Shown: positions 27,474 through 36,543, counted from the first letter of the stretch. The stretch: DNA of 64,000 bases from Rhizobium pisi (GCF_003938655.1 NZ_RJJT01000012.1:171453-235452); one strand, 5' to 3'. Program-made: numbers and translations. The notes: generated by a model not told the origin, from the letters alone.

Positions 27474-27950
27474 TTAAGCGACCTTCTGCGCTTCGATCTG
27501 CGCGGGAGCAGCCGATGGCCCAAGAGCCGGCGCAGACTCGATGGCAATTTTCCGCGGCTTCATTTCCTCCGGTATTTCACGAACGAGATCCACGGACAGG
27601 AGACCGTTCTTTAGATCCGCTCCGTTCACCCTGACGTGGTCGGCGAGCTCGAACCGATGTTCGAACGGCCGACCGGCGATGCCGCGATAAAGGTAGGCTT
27701 CGGCAGCCGCCTCCTGCTTCTTGCCGGTCACGGTCAGAAGGTTGGACTGGAATGTGATGTCGAGATCGTCCCCTGCGAAGCCTGCCACCGCGATCACAAT
27801 CCGATAGCTGTCATCGCCGGTCTTGACAATGTCATAGGGCGGCCAGTCGCTGATCGAGCGGGCGCGCTGAGCATTTTCGAGAAGATTGAAGACCCGATCG
27901 AAACCGACGCTGGATCGGAACAGCGGTGCGTAGTCGTAGGATGTTGCCAT
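27474..27950 (-). CDS. Small heat-shock protein, Hsp20/IbpA type
   Basis: A 158-residue ATP-independent holdase. The class-A rhizobial sHsp pattern is clear: YAPLFRSSVGFDRVFNLLE, DWPPYDIVKTGDDSYRIVIA at the start of the alpha-crystallin domain, FEHRFELADHVRVNGADLKN and the IPEEMKPRKI tail motif. ATG 27950 sits 8 nt after GGAGG. Its leader resembles a ROSE RNA thermometer. The gene is a close paralogue of the one at 50643. Confidence 0.93.
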   Translation of the reverse strand: MATSYDYAPLFRSSVGFDRVFNLLENAQRARSISDWPPYDIVKTGDDSYRIVIAVAGFAGDDLDITFQSNLLTVTGKKQEAAAEAYLYRGIAGRPFEHRFELADHVRVNGADLKNGLLSVDLVREIPEEMKPRKIAIESAPALGPSAAPAQIEAQKVA

Positions 27951-28004
27951 AGCCATATCCTCCTTGAGCAACATGGATACGGAGCGCCTAAAGATGGCGC
28001 TTCC
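27951..28004 (-). promoter_or_regulatory. ROSE-like RNA thermometer upstream of hsp20
   Basis: On the minus-strand RNA, UAUCC pairs with GGAUA and UGCU faces AGGA of the Shine-Dalgarno, giving the G-opposite-G arrangement described for ROSE elements. A second hairpin lies just upstream (27981-27988 with 27996-28004, one bulged A). The whole layout recurs before the hsp20 at 50643 with different stem bases but preserved pairing. The loop between UGCU and AGGA is only two bases here, so some inner pairs may not form. Confidence 0.6.
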
Positions 28005-28853
28005 AGCAAGGCCAGCCCCATCTCAGCGGCTGGCGGCTATCGATTTGGTTTTTGAGGATTTCGGATTCAAGAGCTGCGGCTGAGAAAAATTAGCGCGTCG
28101 AGACGACCTCTCGATCGAATTCAAATCTTGCCGCCACCGGACCAACCGCGGAAGTCAAAGCCGGCGATCAAACGAGGGCGAGTGAACAGGCGCGACGCCT
28201 GATCCGCAGCGCGATCCCGAACTCAACGAGGATGCGCTACGACGGCATTACGACGAACTCGGGCTTCATCAATCCCAACCCCGACTCGCTTCAGGCAATC
28301 GCGCCGACAACCCGAAAATACTAAGGACCATTACCGGCGATCTGAAAAGCGCGGGTGGAACTAGACCCCCGAGCATTTCACGCGATCAGAAGAAATTAAA
28401 ACGGAGGCTCGAAGTCATTTTGGCGAGCGTCCAGCTCGACAAAGGTGACCGTCTCCGCTCGAACCCGCCGATCGACAATCTCGTCAACAACGCCGGTGCG
28501 GTTTGATCAGCGAGTTTACGCCGCATCACGTCCTCTGAGCTCAACACAGCAGGAGAATGGCGCTTCATCGCCGGCGAATGAGCCATCTTCGTGGGCTCTC
28601 GATCGGGCGAAGCTACCAGGTCGAACTGCTGCGTCGTCGTCAGCTCGGCAGCCGCGCGCTACCAGTTGGGCTCCCTCGATGGCTGCGAGGTTGCCGGGCG
28701 TGCTCCTTCAGGTCCTGTTCGCCTCGAAAATGGCGCTGATCGATCCCTAGAAGGTGGGCGTCTGCGAAGCGGTAGAGCGTGCCGGACATCATTGCTGAAC
28801 CCCGCAGCATCCGAACCGGTCGTCGCGCTTTGCGCGCAGTGGATCAAAAAGGA
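28005..28853. other. Gene-poor region with coding debris
   Basis: About 850 bp without an intact gene. One short rightward stretch near 28460-28506 reads PPIDNLVNNAGAV, reminiscent of the SDR NNAG motif, then stops. It is too short to call. Other frames are compositional noise. Confidence 0.3.
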
Positions 28854-28871
28854 GCCCCGCCGAAACGGGGC
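28854..28871 (-). terminator. Rho-independent terminator, leftward
   Basis: GCCCCG (28854-28859) pairs with CGGGGC (28866-28871), followed on the minus strand by TCCTTTTT. It starts a few bases after the stop codon at 28875 and supports a leftward gene having ended there. Confidence 0.65.
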
Positions 28872-28874
28872 AAT

Positions 28875-29063
28875 TTATGGAAAGGAGGGACCGCACAGGT
28901 AAGAAGGGTTGACGTACGGACCCGTCACAAGAGTGGCGGCTGTGCGATCCTTGTCGACATAACGATAGATATTCGGAAAGGTTCCCGTGCAGTCCCGCAC
29001 CAACCGCTGGATAGATCGCTGGTCATACCAATATTCGGTCACAAGCCAAAAATCGCCCGCAAT
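28875..29063 (-). pseudogene. 3' fragment of an unidentified gene
   Basis: A minus-strand frame bounded by stops encodes about 62 residues that look protein-coding (DFWLVTEYWYDQRSIQRLV then YVDKDRTAATLVTGPYVNPS) and ends just before a terminator. There is no start codon with a ribosome site, and a TAA lies immediately upstream. It is probably the C-terminal remnant of a lost gene; the family is not recognised. Confidence 0.4.
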
Positions 29064-29408
29064 TTAAGGCGCCCAGCTGGCTGGAGGAACAGGCACTCTT
29101 CGACAGCTACAAGGCCGGGCTGATTGTCGACCCTCAAGCGTACCCGGGACCGCCATCACGAGCGTCAACGCCCGGAAGCCTTCACGAGAGGACATCCTGT
29201 CTCGCAAAGGGACAGACCGTAAGCCTTTTCACACCCTAAACATTTCGCTCCCCGTGACCACTCGGCAGGCGCTTAATAGGGACCGAGAAAGGTGATGACT
29301 CTTGGCCCCAGGCTCCCCTCCTTCGCCTCAGTGTCATTGGATGAGGTGCTCATGATCCGATCAATGCATGACCGCGGTCGCCCTTGGCCAAACCTGCTGT
29401 GTGCGAGG
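29064..29408. other. Intergenic region
   Basis: About 345 bp. A rightward coding-like scrap (PSWLEEQALFDSYKAGLIVD, about 29071-29130) lacks any start context. Nothing else supportable. Confidence 0.25.
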
Positions 29409-30431
29409 CTATGCTCGGAGTTTCGCTAGGCCCCACAACCGCATCAGTTCTGCCGGGGCCGAGATTTCCGCCGGAATCACGAAAGGGTCTTCGATTCTTC
29501 GCGTGGAAGTAGTGCGCCTCTTAATCGGCAGGCCGTGACCAATGTTGCGGACCAAATAGAGCGCGACCTTCAGCTCACCTGCCACCTTCCACGACTGCAA
29601 CCTGCCCCAGGGCTTTTCTTCGAGCCGTCCGCGGCTCTCATCAATGCCACGGACTTCAAGCCACTGAGCAACACATGCGAGTGCGTTGGTGCGATTGACA
29701 ATCCTGTCGTCCATTCCCTGCCAAACGGTCAGCGCGGGCCACGACGTGGCTTGTGGGGTGAGCTCGGTGACGGGTTTTCCCCACCCGCCGGGCGGCGGCG
29801 TCGCTCCCAACTTCATCGCGCCCATCGCGGACATTGCATCCCGAGCAGAGCCGAATGGCATGCCCGCGATGATCGCGGCGCCGGCAAAAAGATGAGGATA
29901 GCTCGCGACCAGCGCCCCCGTCATTGCGCCACCGGCGGACAGTCCCGCGACAAAGATCCTCGAACGGTCTATGCGATATCGCTCGCACGCGTGCTCGATC
30001 ATCTGCTTGACTGAAAGCACCTCGCCGCGGTCTCGAGCGACGGCGCTCGGCCGGAACCAGTTGAAGCATCCCTGCGCATTGTTGGCTCTCCTCTGCTCAG
30101 GATAAAGGAGAACAAAACGTCGCTCTTTCGCGAGCACGGAAAAGCCGGTGGCGACATCCAGGCTGTCAGGAGATTGACGGCAGCCATGCAGCAACACGAC
30201 AAGTGCGGGGTTCTTCGGCAGCCGCGTTGCCGGTACGAATGATTTCATGATCAGGCGGCCCGGATTGCTTCCGAACCCCGCCGTCTCGACCAAAACCGTT
30301 TTTGGAGGGGATGTTGGCCTTGCACGGATCGGCTTACGTTGCGGCGCTTTGAAAGCCTTCTCAACAAGCCTGCTGATTTTTTTCTGGGCTTTGAAAGCCT
30401 TTGAGAGCGATTTGCCGAAACTAAACTTCAT
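29409..30431 (-). CDS. PHB depolymerase-family esterase (alpha/beta hydrolase)
   Basis: A 340-residue hydrolase. The oxyanion segment VVLLHGCRQSPDSLDVATG, the nucleophile motif G163-L-S165-A-G-G and the C-terminal NIGHGLP histidine match the LpqC/PHB depolymerase esterase family. Asp in QGMDDRIVNRTNA is the likely third triad member. No cleavable signal peptide is seen (basic N-terminus with repeated KAFKAQKK-type residues), so it may act inside the cell on short-chain esters or PHB oligomers. Its ATG overlaps the stop of the NUDIX gene (ATGA), indicating translational coupling. Confidence 0.85.
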   Translation of the reverse strand: MKFSFGKSLSKAFKAQKKISRLVEKAFKAPQRKPIRARPTSPPKTVLVETAGFGSNPGRLIMKSFVPATRLPKNPALVVLLHGCRQSPDSLDVATGFSVLAKERRFVLLYPEQRRANNAQGCFNWFRPSAVARDRGEVLSVKQMIEHACERYRIDRSRIFVAGLSAGGAMTGALVASYPHLFAGAAIIAGMPFGSARDAMSAMGAMKLGATPPPGGWGKPVTELTPQATSWPALTVWQGMDDRIVNRTNALACVAQWLEVRGIDESRGRLEEKPWGRLQSWKVAGELKVALYLVRNIGHGLPIKRRTTSTRRIEDPFVIPAEISAPAELMRLWGLAKLRA

Positions 30432-30883
30432 ACGTCCACGGTCTCAAGCCGCGACAAAAGTGTCCGGAGACCCGGCTGCGCGGCATCGCGGAGAGCATCC
30501 TTCAGCAGAAACCACTGCGTCTTGCGGATACCTTTCTCCGGAAACCTGCTGGCGACCTTCGACACCTTGAGGAGATGGACCGTGACATTATATTGGTTCG
30601 TGCTGGTATCCTTGCGATAGGTAAAATTGCCAAACGGCGTACTGCCGACAACGCCGAGGATGCCGGCCTCCTCGAACGCCTCCCTTAGGGCGGCCGCGCT
30701 ACTCGGCTCGCTGCCCTCGATATGCCCTTTCGGGATACCCCATCGGCCGTTACGGCGGCTGCTCACGAGGAGGACCTCCAACCGTCCCTTCCGATCCCGC
30801 CGGTAACAGATGGCACCTGACTGCGCGACGTCGAGACTGACGACATCGTTGGAAAATTCGTTCTGGGCAGCCTCGTGAAGCAT
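30428..30883 (-). CDS. NUDIX hydrolase
   Basis: A 151-residue enzyme with a perfect Nudix box, G-x5-E-x7-R-E-x2-E-E-x-G-I (GHIEGSEPSSAAALREAFEE then AGI, residues 53-75), preceded by RNGRWGIPK. Nudix enzymes hydrolyse nucleoside diphosphates linked to another group, such as diadenosine polyphosphates or dinucleoside cofactors. ATG 30883 gives the family length; the longer open frame to 31285 has no homology. First gene of the pair with the downstream esterase. Confidence 0.9.
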   Translation of the reverse strand: MLHEAAQNEFSNDVVSLDVAQSGAICYRRDRKGRLEVLLVSSRRNGRWGIPKGHIEGSEPSSAAALREAFEEAGILGVVGSTPFGNFTYRKDTSTNQYNVTVHLLKVSKVASRFPEKGIRKTQWFLLKDALRDAAQPGLRTLLSRLETVDV

Positions 30884-31493
30884 GGGCGTCCTCCCATTTC
30901 GAGCCTTGCAAAGTAGAATGGCGACACCGGCGAGTCCAGCCGATCGACACGCATGATCTGAGAGCCGCGTTGATATCGTCCAATTCAAACCTGGAGTACA
31001 TCCTCGCAGATTCAACTCAAGCCCAGTAAAGCCCGGGGGCGCTTCTATGTTCCCACCTACGCGCCATTTGCCGGCGGTTCGATCGTGCTTCACCAGGCGA
31101 GGACAAGGACGATCGCGGCCCCAAACGCGAGGACTGTATGAAAGCGCCTTCTGCCAAAGATAGCACGATGGCCCAGGCGCCAAAGGGCCCGAAACAATGG
31201 GGCTGGCTGGACTGGCGATCTCGGGCAACGGCAAGCGGTTCCAAAGCGCGAGCGACGACCAGGCCGATGCAACGGTGATAAGCAACGCGCGCTCTGCATT
31301 AATCGCACCCTATCCTTGGAAGGCTTACGGGACGGCTTTGTCATTCCGCCAATTCCTCGGCAACACCTAAGAAAGCAATTGAACCCACATTGATCATTGA
31401 CTCGCCCAAAAATGAGAACATAATAAGAACATCGGCGAGGCGGCCGCCAATCTGAAAACAGGTCGAATTGAGCTCTGCAAGGAGAATGAGAAC
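30884..31493. other. Intergenic region
   Basis: About 610 bp with no convincing gene. A leftward frame near 31090-31170 ends in a short hydrophobic stretch (HTVLAFGAAIVLVLAW), and a rightward 45-codon frame starts at 31139; neither has supporting context. It should hold the NUDIX promoter and that of the rightward three-gene unit. Confidence 0.25.
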
Positions 31494-31706
31494 GTGCGCC
31501 CGCAATTAGCCCAAGCCCCGAATACCGATCTCGAATGGGAGGTGGAAGCCGTGCTGGCCTGGCACGACGAGGATCCTCGCGCGGCGATTACAACGCTGCT
31601 GCTCGATTGTCAGCATCTCCGCCGTCAGCTCGCGTTGACGACCGGAGCCTCCAGCGTTGGCTTTACCAGGGGCTGGACGCCAACTTACGAAAGGCCGGAA
31701 CGATGA
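31494..31706 (+). CDS. Small hypothetical protein, rhizobial type
   Basis: A 70-residue protein from GTG 31494, 9 nt after AAGGAG. The pattern DPRAAITTLLLDCQHLRRQL then SVGFTRGWTPTYER resembles short uncharacterised Rhizobiales proteins that end in GFTRGW-R/T-P. Helical in the middle; no membrane segment. Its stop overlaps the next start (ATGA), so it opens a three-gene rightward unit. Confidence 0.6.
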   Translation: MRPQLAQAPNTDLEWEVEAVLAWHDEDPRAAITTLLLDCQHLRRQLALTTGASSVGFTRGWTPTYERPER

Positions 31707-31957
31707 AGACCTGTTCGCCAGAGATAAACGATGAGCTCGAAATTACCAAAGAGGACGTCGCGCAGTTGAAGGAATTCGTCGTGTACATCGGCCTCGAAGG
31801 CTTCGACACGCTCAATGAGCGAGGCGGATTCCGCAAGTCCATGAAGCTGATCCGCCTCATGGAGAAGGTCGACAAGGTTTTGGATAAGTGGATCACCTAT
31901 GTGCCCGATGACGACGGCGCAGAGGAGATCGAGAGGCATCAACCGCTACTGCAGTGA
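31703..31957 (+). CDS. Small acidic hypothetical protein
   Basis: An 84-residue acidic, helical protein (ITKEDVAQLKEFVVYIGLEG, then LIRLMEKVDKVLDKWITYVP). Its ATG overlaps the stop of the preceding gene and its end is close to the following zinc-ribbon gene, so the three are probably one transcript. No family recognised. Confidence 0.55.
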   Translation: MKTCSPEINDELEITKEDVAQLKEFVVYIGLEGFDTLNERGGFRKSMKLIRLMEKVDKVLDKWITYVPDDDGAEEIERHQPLLQ

Positions 31958-32016
31958 GACGACGAAATGGCAATCACGCAGCGCGCACCCCTTCGATCGA
32001 GCCGCCCGAGCTGACA

Positions 32017-32331
32017 ATGCCTGAAATGAACATCTCGAAGAAGTTGTCGCGCTGGTCTCTGGAAGAGGCGCGGCAGGTGGGGCATGTACTGGTTGTCCGG
32101 TGCGGGCTTTGCAATATTACGCGCCGTTTCCTGCCGGATGACATTCTTAAGCTCCACAAGAATACCGCCTTGAGCCGCCTGAGGTTTGTCTGCCAGGAAT
32201 GCAATCAGAGTGCATACATGGAGGTGAAGGTCTATTACCCGTCATCGTGGGATGTCGGAAAACTTCCGATCCGACGCCTCGCCGGAATGCGAGATATTAA
32301 AAAGCCTATTTGGCGAGACGAAACCCTTTAG
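32017..32331 (+). CDS. Zinc-ribbon-like small protein
   Basis: A 104-residue protein with two CxxC pairs, CGLCNI and CQECNQ, about 37 residues apart, as in zinc ribbons. The N-terminal LSRWSLEEARQVGHVLVVRC resembles small uncharacterised rhizobial proteins. ATG 32017 (MPEMNISKKL) is preferred; 31954 is also open. Nucleic-acid or protein binding is likely for a zinc ribbon but not shown. Confidence 0.6.
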   Translation: MPEMNISKKLSRWSLEEARQVGHVLVVRCGLCNITRRFLPDDILKLHKNTALSRLRFVCQECNQSAYMEVKVYYPSSWDVGKLPIRRLAGMRDIKKPIWRDETL

Positions 32332-32531
32332 CAGCTGGCAGGGCCCGCGCGCTGATCGGTGCATGCGTAAAGCCGCTCAACGGCCAGGCGGGCGAAGTCG
32401 GCTTCGTCGGCGCTAAGGGCAGCCGTTGCCGGTCACCCGGCAAGCGTCTTCCCCGCTCCGGCACAAGATAGGCGACGGTCGTCCAAAGCGGCCGGCCGCC
32501 GTCATCAGGATAGCGGCCGGAGGTCGAGCGC

Positions 32532-32795
32532 TCAGTCACGCTCGACAAATTTGTTAAAGCGGCTCGTCTTTCCGTCCTTGGTCTTTTCCTGGTAGAGAAA
32601 GGCAAGCTTGTTTGCATCGAAGATCTTGAAGAATTCGTCCCAGTCGATCTCGTCGAACTCCTCTTCCTTCTCCCCGAAATCGATCCGCAGAACGCCGCCT
32701 TTGCCGCGAGTCCGGATCGCTGCCGGCCTGCCATCCCTTTCCTCCGCCCATTTGCGGATTTTCAGGTGATCCGTGGTTGTCTCAGAGCTGCTCAT
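32532..32795 (-). CDS. Small conserved hypothetical protein
   Basis: An 87-residue protein: MSSSETTTDHLKIRKWAEER, LRIDFGEKEEEFDEIDWDEF and LAFLYQEKTKDGKTSRFNKF. This pattern belongs to a recurrent short family of rhizobial plasmid and chromosome proteins of unknown function. ATG 32795 lies 5 nt after GGAGG; the ATG four codons upstream overlaps that ribosome site. It is mostly charged and soluble. Confidence 0.7.
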   Translation of the reverse strand: MSSSETTTDHLKIRKWAEERDGRPAAIRTRGKGGVLRIDFGEKEEEFDEIDWDEFFKIFDANKLAFLYQEKTKDGKTSRFNKFVERD

Positions 32796-32837
32796 TGAAG
32801 CCTCCATTTCCTCTTTCGCACGGGCTGGGTGAAGCGG

Positions 32838-33083
32838 TTACAGCAGCGGTTGTCTTTGCCTCCAGTCGCGATAGGGCGCGAGCACTTGGCCAGGATAACG
32901 CCGCTCGATCTCCTCCTCGGTCAAAGCAATCCGGAAGAGAACCTCCTCTGCCGCATCGTTCTTGGTAGCGTTGCTCGCCTTTTCCAGCTCGCTCATGGTC
33001 AAGAACAACTCGTCGTCAGTCATCGCCTCAAGGCGGGTAGCAAGCTCTTCGACCGGTTCGGTGATCAGGGGATTCGCGGACAT
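32838..33083 (-). CDS. Small acidic hypothetical protein
   Basis: An 81-residue, acidic, helical protein (VEELATRLEAMTDDELFLTM, AAEEVLFRIALTEEEIERRY). It lies 42 bp upstream of the previous small gene in the same direction, so they may be co-transcribed. No family recognised. Confidence 0.5.
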   Translation of the reverse strand: MSANPLITEPVEELATRLEAMTDDELFLTMSELEKASNATKNDAAEEVLFRIALTEEEIERRYPGQVLAPYRDWRQRQPLL

Positions 33084-33233
33084 TGGCGCCTCTTTGCTGA
33101 TGCCTGTCCAACTTCGCTTCTCATACTAAGTTCCACTGAAAGGCCGAGCAACAGAGCGATTCCCTCGCCTCCTTCTTCCCCATTTAACCGGCAGCTGCGA
33201 TGCAGGTCGCTCTCGCAGCAGACGGAGACGGAC

Positions 33234-33395
33234 TTACCGGCTGTGAGCTACATCGAGAGGCAAGGCTGGCGGAAGTGGCCATGTCGCCCGGACCTCGCAG
33301 CCAAGGCGTTTGAGGTGGCCAATCAGCACGTTCCCGTTTTCGTCGCGCGGATGGACGACCAGAACGCGTGTGCGCCGCAGATCCTGAACGATCAT
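33234..33395 (-). pseudogene. N-terminal remnant of an AmiR/NasT-type response regulator
   Basis: The frame MIVQDLRRTRVLVVHPRDEN followed by VLIGHLKRLGCEVRATWPLP matches the first 45 residues of AmiR/NasT-like regulators with an ANTAR domain. It then stops; the receiver core and the RNA-binding ANTAR domain are absent from the sequence to its left. It is a 3'-truncated remnant. Confidence 0.6.
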
Positions 33396-33522
33396 GCTTG
33401 GTCCCGCCGTCTCAAGCCTCGAGCCAAACGTCTTCGAACCGCGACGCCGTCGGGGACGGATCCGGCCGGATCGGGTATCCGAACATGCAGGCTCCCGAAT
33501 ATCTACGTTCGCAATCCTGCGC

Positions 33523-34410
33523 TCAACGCCAGCTAAATCGTGAAATCTCGTTGCCCAGAACAAAATCAATTGTTTCCCGGGCAAGCCGCGCCGTGGCAAG
33601 CCCTACTTCTCGAGACATCGTGACGTTCTCACATAGAAACTCGATGTTATTGATTTCCTTCTGCAGCAGGCTCCTTTTCAACTCGTCCTGTCTGAATCCC
33701 CTGTCGCTCTCCCCGCGATAGCCCTCGACGAAGCTGTTGAAGATGAGCTCCTTCTCTTTGCTCTGTTCAGCACGAAGCGCCCAGATAAAGGTCGCAATGT
33801 CATAGGCCAATGCCCCAACTTTCGTGAACTCGAAGTCAAAAAGAACTGCTGTGCCGTCGCGCATGATGGCGTTGCCAAGCCAAGCATCACCATGGCAGAT
33901 ACCAACGTTGACCTCAGGATCGACCCGGAGCCTATCGGCCTGTTCGGCCAACTCGCGAAAAATGGGACGGAGTGTGGGGTGAATCCGATCTTCCCCGGTC
34001 GCTGGTTTGGTTACAATGGGTAAATCTACGGACGCTCGATGTACTTGGGCGAGCGAGCGGCCGAAGGCCTTCGCGTCTGCTGGGACCGGCGCGAGTGGCG
34101 AACCGACGATCGTCCGAATTACCAATGCGTTGAACTCGATCTCGTTGACCGTGACTGGTCCAAGGATCTGCCGGCCGTCAACCTCGACGATTTCGCAGCA
34201 CGGCACATCTAGCGAGATTAATTTCTTTAATGTGTTTGCTTCGCTCTCGAGATCGGACGGGCTATGTAGCGAAGCAGGTGAGAATCTAATAAAGACGTCG
34301 TCATTCGTGCTTCTCGCGCGGAGGTTCTTGTTTACTCCGTCTGTCACCATCTGCACGTCGCAAGGTTCCATCCCCAGCGAACTTCCGACATGAGCCTGAA
34401 AGTCTGTCAT
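33523..34410 (-). CDS. Aminoglycoside phosphotransferase-like kinase
   Basis: A 295-residue protein of the APH/choline kinase fold. Catalytic motifs are H173-G-D175-A-W-L-G-N180 and the metal site F-D192-F-E194. The family phosphorylates hydroxyl groups on small molecules such as aminoglycosides, choline or homoserine; the substrate is not predictable here. ATG 34410 (MTDFQAHVGSS) gives a normal length. Gene and upstream region look less GC-rich than the neighbours, suggesting separate acquisition. Single gene. Confidence 0.8.
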   Translation of the reverse strand: MTDFQAHVGSSLGMEPCDVQMVTDGVNKNLRARSTNDDVFIRFSPASLHSPSDLESEANTLKKLISLDVPCCEIVEVDGRQILGPVTVNEIEFNALVIRTIVGSPLAPVPADAKAFGRSLAQVHRASVDLPIVTKPATGEDRIHPTLRPIFRELAEQADRLRVDPEVNVGICHGDAWLGNAIMRDGTAVLFDFEFTKVGALAYDIATFIWALRAEQSKEKELIFNSFVEGYRGESDRGFRQDELKRSLLQKEINNIEFLCENVTMSREVGLATARLARETIDFVLGNEISRFSWR

Positions 34411-34707
34411 GTTAGAGATTTCACCAAGTAGATTTTTCTGTGCAATAAGGCACTGATAAAACGAAAAAATATGGACTTTGTTTGTCCGAGATGTCCCAAT
34501 GCGGCCCTGCCGGATAGCGCCTGCTCGATAAATTGCCACATTCATCAAACGTGAGTTGGCGGCCCAAACGGCAAGATCAGCGTCGGCGTCCGCTGCCCGA
34601 GAAATGTATCAGTTCCTCAGCGGCAACCGGCTTCGCCGGCGTGGTGCAGTTTCGGGCCGCGTTTGGTTCTCCTACGGGGTGACGTCAGGACAGTATCCTG
34701 GCGTCAA
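34411..34707. other. AT-rich intergenic region
   Basis: About 300 bp between the APH-like start and the chemotaxis receptor stop, notably AT-rich near 34420-34480, where the APH-like promoter probably lies. The open frame beyond 34410 has no homology. Confidence 0.3.
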
Positions 34708-36543
34708 TCATGCAGCCATGGTGCGGACGTTACGTCTAGGCTCAGCGACCTGGCCGGTATCGCGGTCGAGTGTGAACTGATTGACCAGATCGCGCAGTCG
34801 GCTCGCCTCAGACGACAATGTCGCTGCCGCTGCCGTGGATTGCTCGACCATCGCGGCATTCTGCTGAGTGGACTGGTCCATTAGATTGACGGCTGTGTTG
34901 ATCTCGGCAAGTCCGGTGGACTGCTCGCGCGCAGATGTCGCTATTGCTTCCATCAATTGATTGATCTGAGATACCTGCTCGCTGATCTTGTTTAGCGACT
35001 GGGCGGTCTCAAGAACCAGTTTCACGCCGGTGCCGACTTCAGTGGAGGACTTTTCAATAAGTCCCTTGATTTCTTTTGCCGCCGTCGCTGCGCGCTGGGC
35101 AAGCTCGCGAACCTCCTGAGCGACAACCGCAAAACCTTTGCCGGCTTCTCCGGCTCGTGCTGCCTCCACGCCCGCATTCAGCGCGAGCAGGTTAGTTTGA
35201 AATGCAATGTCGTCGATGACACCGATGATGCGTGATATGCGCTCGGAACTTTCTTCTATCCGCCTCATCGCCTGTTCGGCATCGGACACGACGCAAGCAG
35301 AACGTTCTGCGCTGACATTGGCCTCGCGTGCGACATGGCGCGCTTCCTCGGTTCGCTTGGAGGCAGTCGTCACATTGGCAGTAATCTCATCAAGGGCTGC
35401 AGCAGTCTCCTCCAGTGAGGCGGCCTGTTGCTCGGTGCGCTTTGATAGATCCTGCGCACCAGAGGCGATCTCGCCTGTTCCGTTGTCGATGCTGTGCACG
35501 GTCTGCAGTACAGCACCAATGGTGGTTCCGAGTTGTTTGAGCGACACATTGAAATCCCCACGCAACTGTTCGTACTCCGCAGCGAATGGCTCCGCCAGCT
35601 GGAAGGAGACGTCGCCGCCAGCCAGGCGTCTCAGTCCATCGCCCAGCGCCGCCGTCGCAAAGCGCAACTGCAGCGCTTCCCTCTCGGCGCGCTCCTGTTC
35701 TGCAACTCGGGCCGCCTCTGACTGACTCCGCGATACCGCTGCCTCCTGCTCCAATCGAAGAACGTTCATGGCATTGTGTCGGAAAATCTCCACTGCTGCT
35801 GCCATCGCCCCGATTTCGTCGGCGCGACCAGCGTAGGGGATCTCGCTCTGCAGATCGCCGTCGGACAGGATCTTCATGGCAACGGCAATGCGCCGGATCG
35901 GATTGGCGATGCCAAAAACCGCAAACATTGCCCCGGCGAAGGTGACCAGAATGGAGAGGAAAGCGATCACTGCGGTGGTGGTGAACGCGAAGCTCGCTGT
36001 GGCGTCGCTTGCGGTCACATATGTTTCCGTCTGTTCGAGAATAAAGGCCACAAGATCTGCAATTTCGTGGGTTACCTTATCGGATTGCGGCTCCATGTTC
36101 TCGCGAAAGAAACTGGCTGCCTCTGCGCCCTTCCCGCGGTCCTGGAGTTGGACCATTTGCTTGGCAAGCTCGCTATATTTTTTTAGTTCCGAATCGACCT
36201 GACCGATCAACTCGCGGCCTTTCTCTGTGCGCACGCCTTTCACATATTCTTCGATCGCTTGGTCGACCGCGGTGTTTGTGTCGCCGATCAGCTTCGCGCC
36301 TGCGGCTTGATTTTCTGGGGACGCCTCCAACAGGTACCGAGCGTAGGCCAGCTTCAGATCCGAGAAGTTTCCCTTGATATCTCTGGCTGTCACCATCCGC
36401 TTCATCCAAAAGCCACCAATCTGCTGCGTGTTGTCGTTCAGCGCCGAAATTGTGCTGAGAGAATTATAGGATAACGCCATGAGGAAGGCACAGATGACAG
36501 ACAAAACGGCTATCAGGGTCTGCTTAACAGTGAGACGTTTCAT
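34708..36543 (-). CDS. Methyl-accepting chemotaxis protein
   Basis: A 611-residue receptor. A membrane anchor at residues 7-25 is followed by a four-helix-bundle ligand domain (about 30-185), a second membrane segment (FTTTAVIAFLSILVTFAGAM), a HAMP domain (NPIRRIAVAMKILSDGDLQS) with a second HAMP-like stretch, and the cytoplasmic signalling hairpin with tip IDDIAFQTNLLALNAGVEAA RAGEAGKGFAVVA. Such receptors control CheA. The C-terminal tail lacks an obvious CheR-docking pentapeptide. It is not next to che genes, as is common for accessory receptors. Confidence 0.95.
   Translation of the reverse strand: MKRLTVKQTLIAVLSVICAFLMALSYNSLSTISALNDNTQQIGGFWMKRMVTARDIKGNFSDLKLAYARYLLEASPENQAAGAKLIGDTNTAVDQAIEEYVKGVRTEKGRELIGQVDSELKKYSELAKQMVQLQDRGKGAEAASFFRENMEPQSDKVTHEIADLVAFILEQTETYVTASDATASFAFTTTAVIAFLSILVTFAGAMFAVFGIANPIRRIAVAMKILSDGDLQSEIPYAGRADEIGAMAAAVEIFRHNAMNVLRLEQEAAVSRSQSEAARVAEQERAEREALQLRFATAALGDGLRRLAGGDVSFQLAEPFAAEYEQLRGDFNVSLKQLGTTIGAVLQTVHSIDNGTGEIASGAQDLSKRTEQQAASLEETAAALDEITANVTTASKRTEEARHVAREANVSAERSACVVSDAEQAMRRIEESSERISRIIGVIDDIAFQTNLLALNAGVEAARAGEAGKGFAVVAQEVRELAQRAATAAKEIKGLIEKSSTEVGTGVKLVLETAQSLNKISEQVSQINQLMEAIATSAREQSTGLAEINTAVNLMDQSTQQNAAMVEQSTAAAATLSSEASRLRDLVNQFTLDRDTGQVAEPRRNVRTMAA

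Noticed and set aside
28460..28506. NNAG-type SDR peptide
   Set aside because: Only about a dozen residues match and no cofactor motif or continuation is present.
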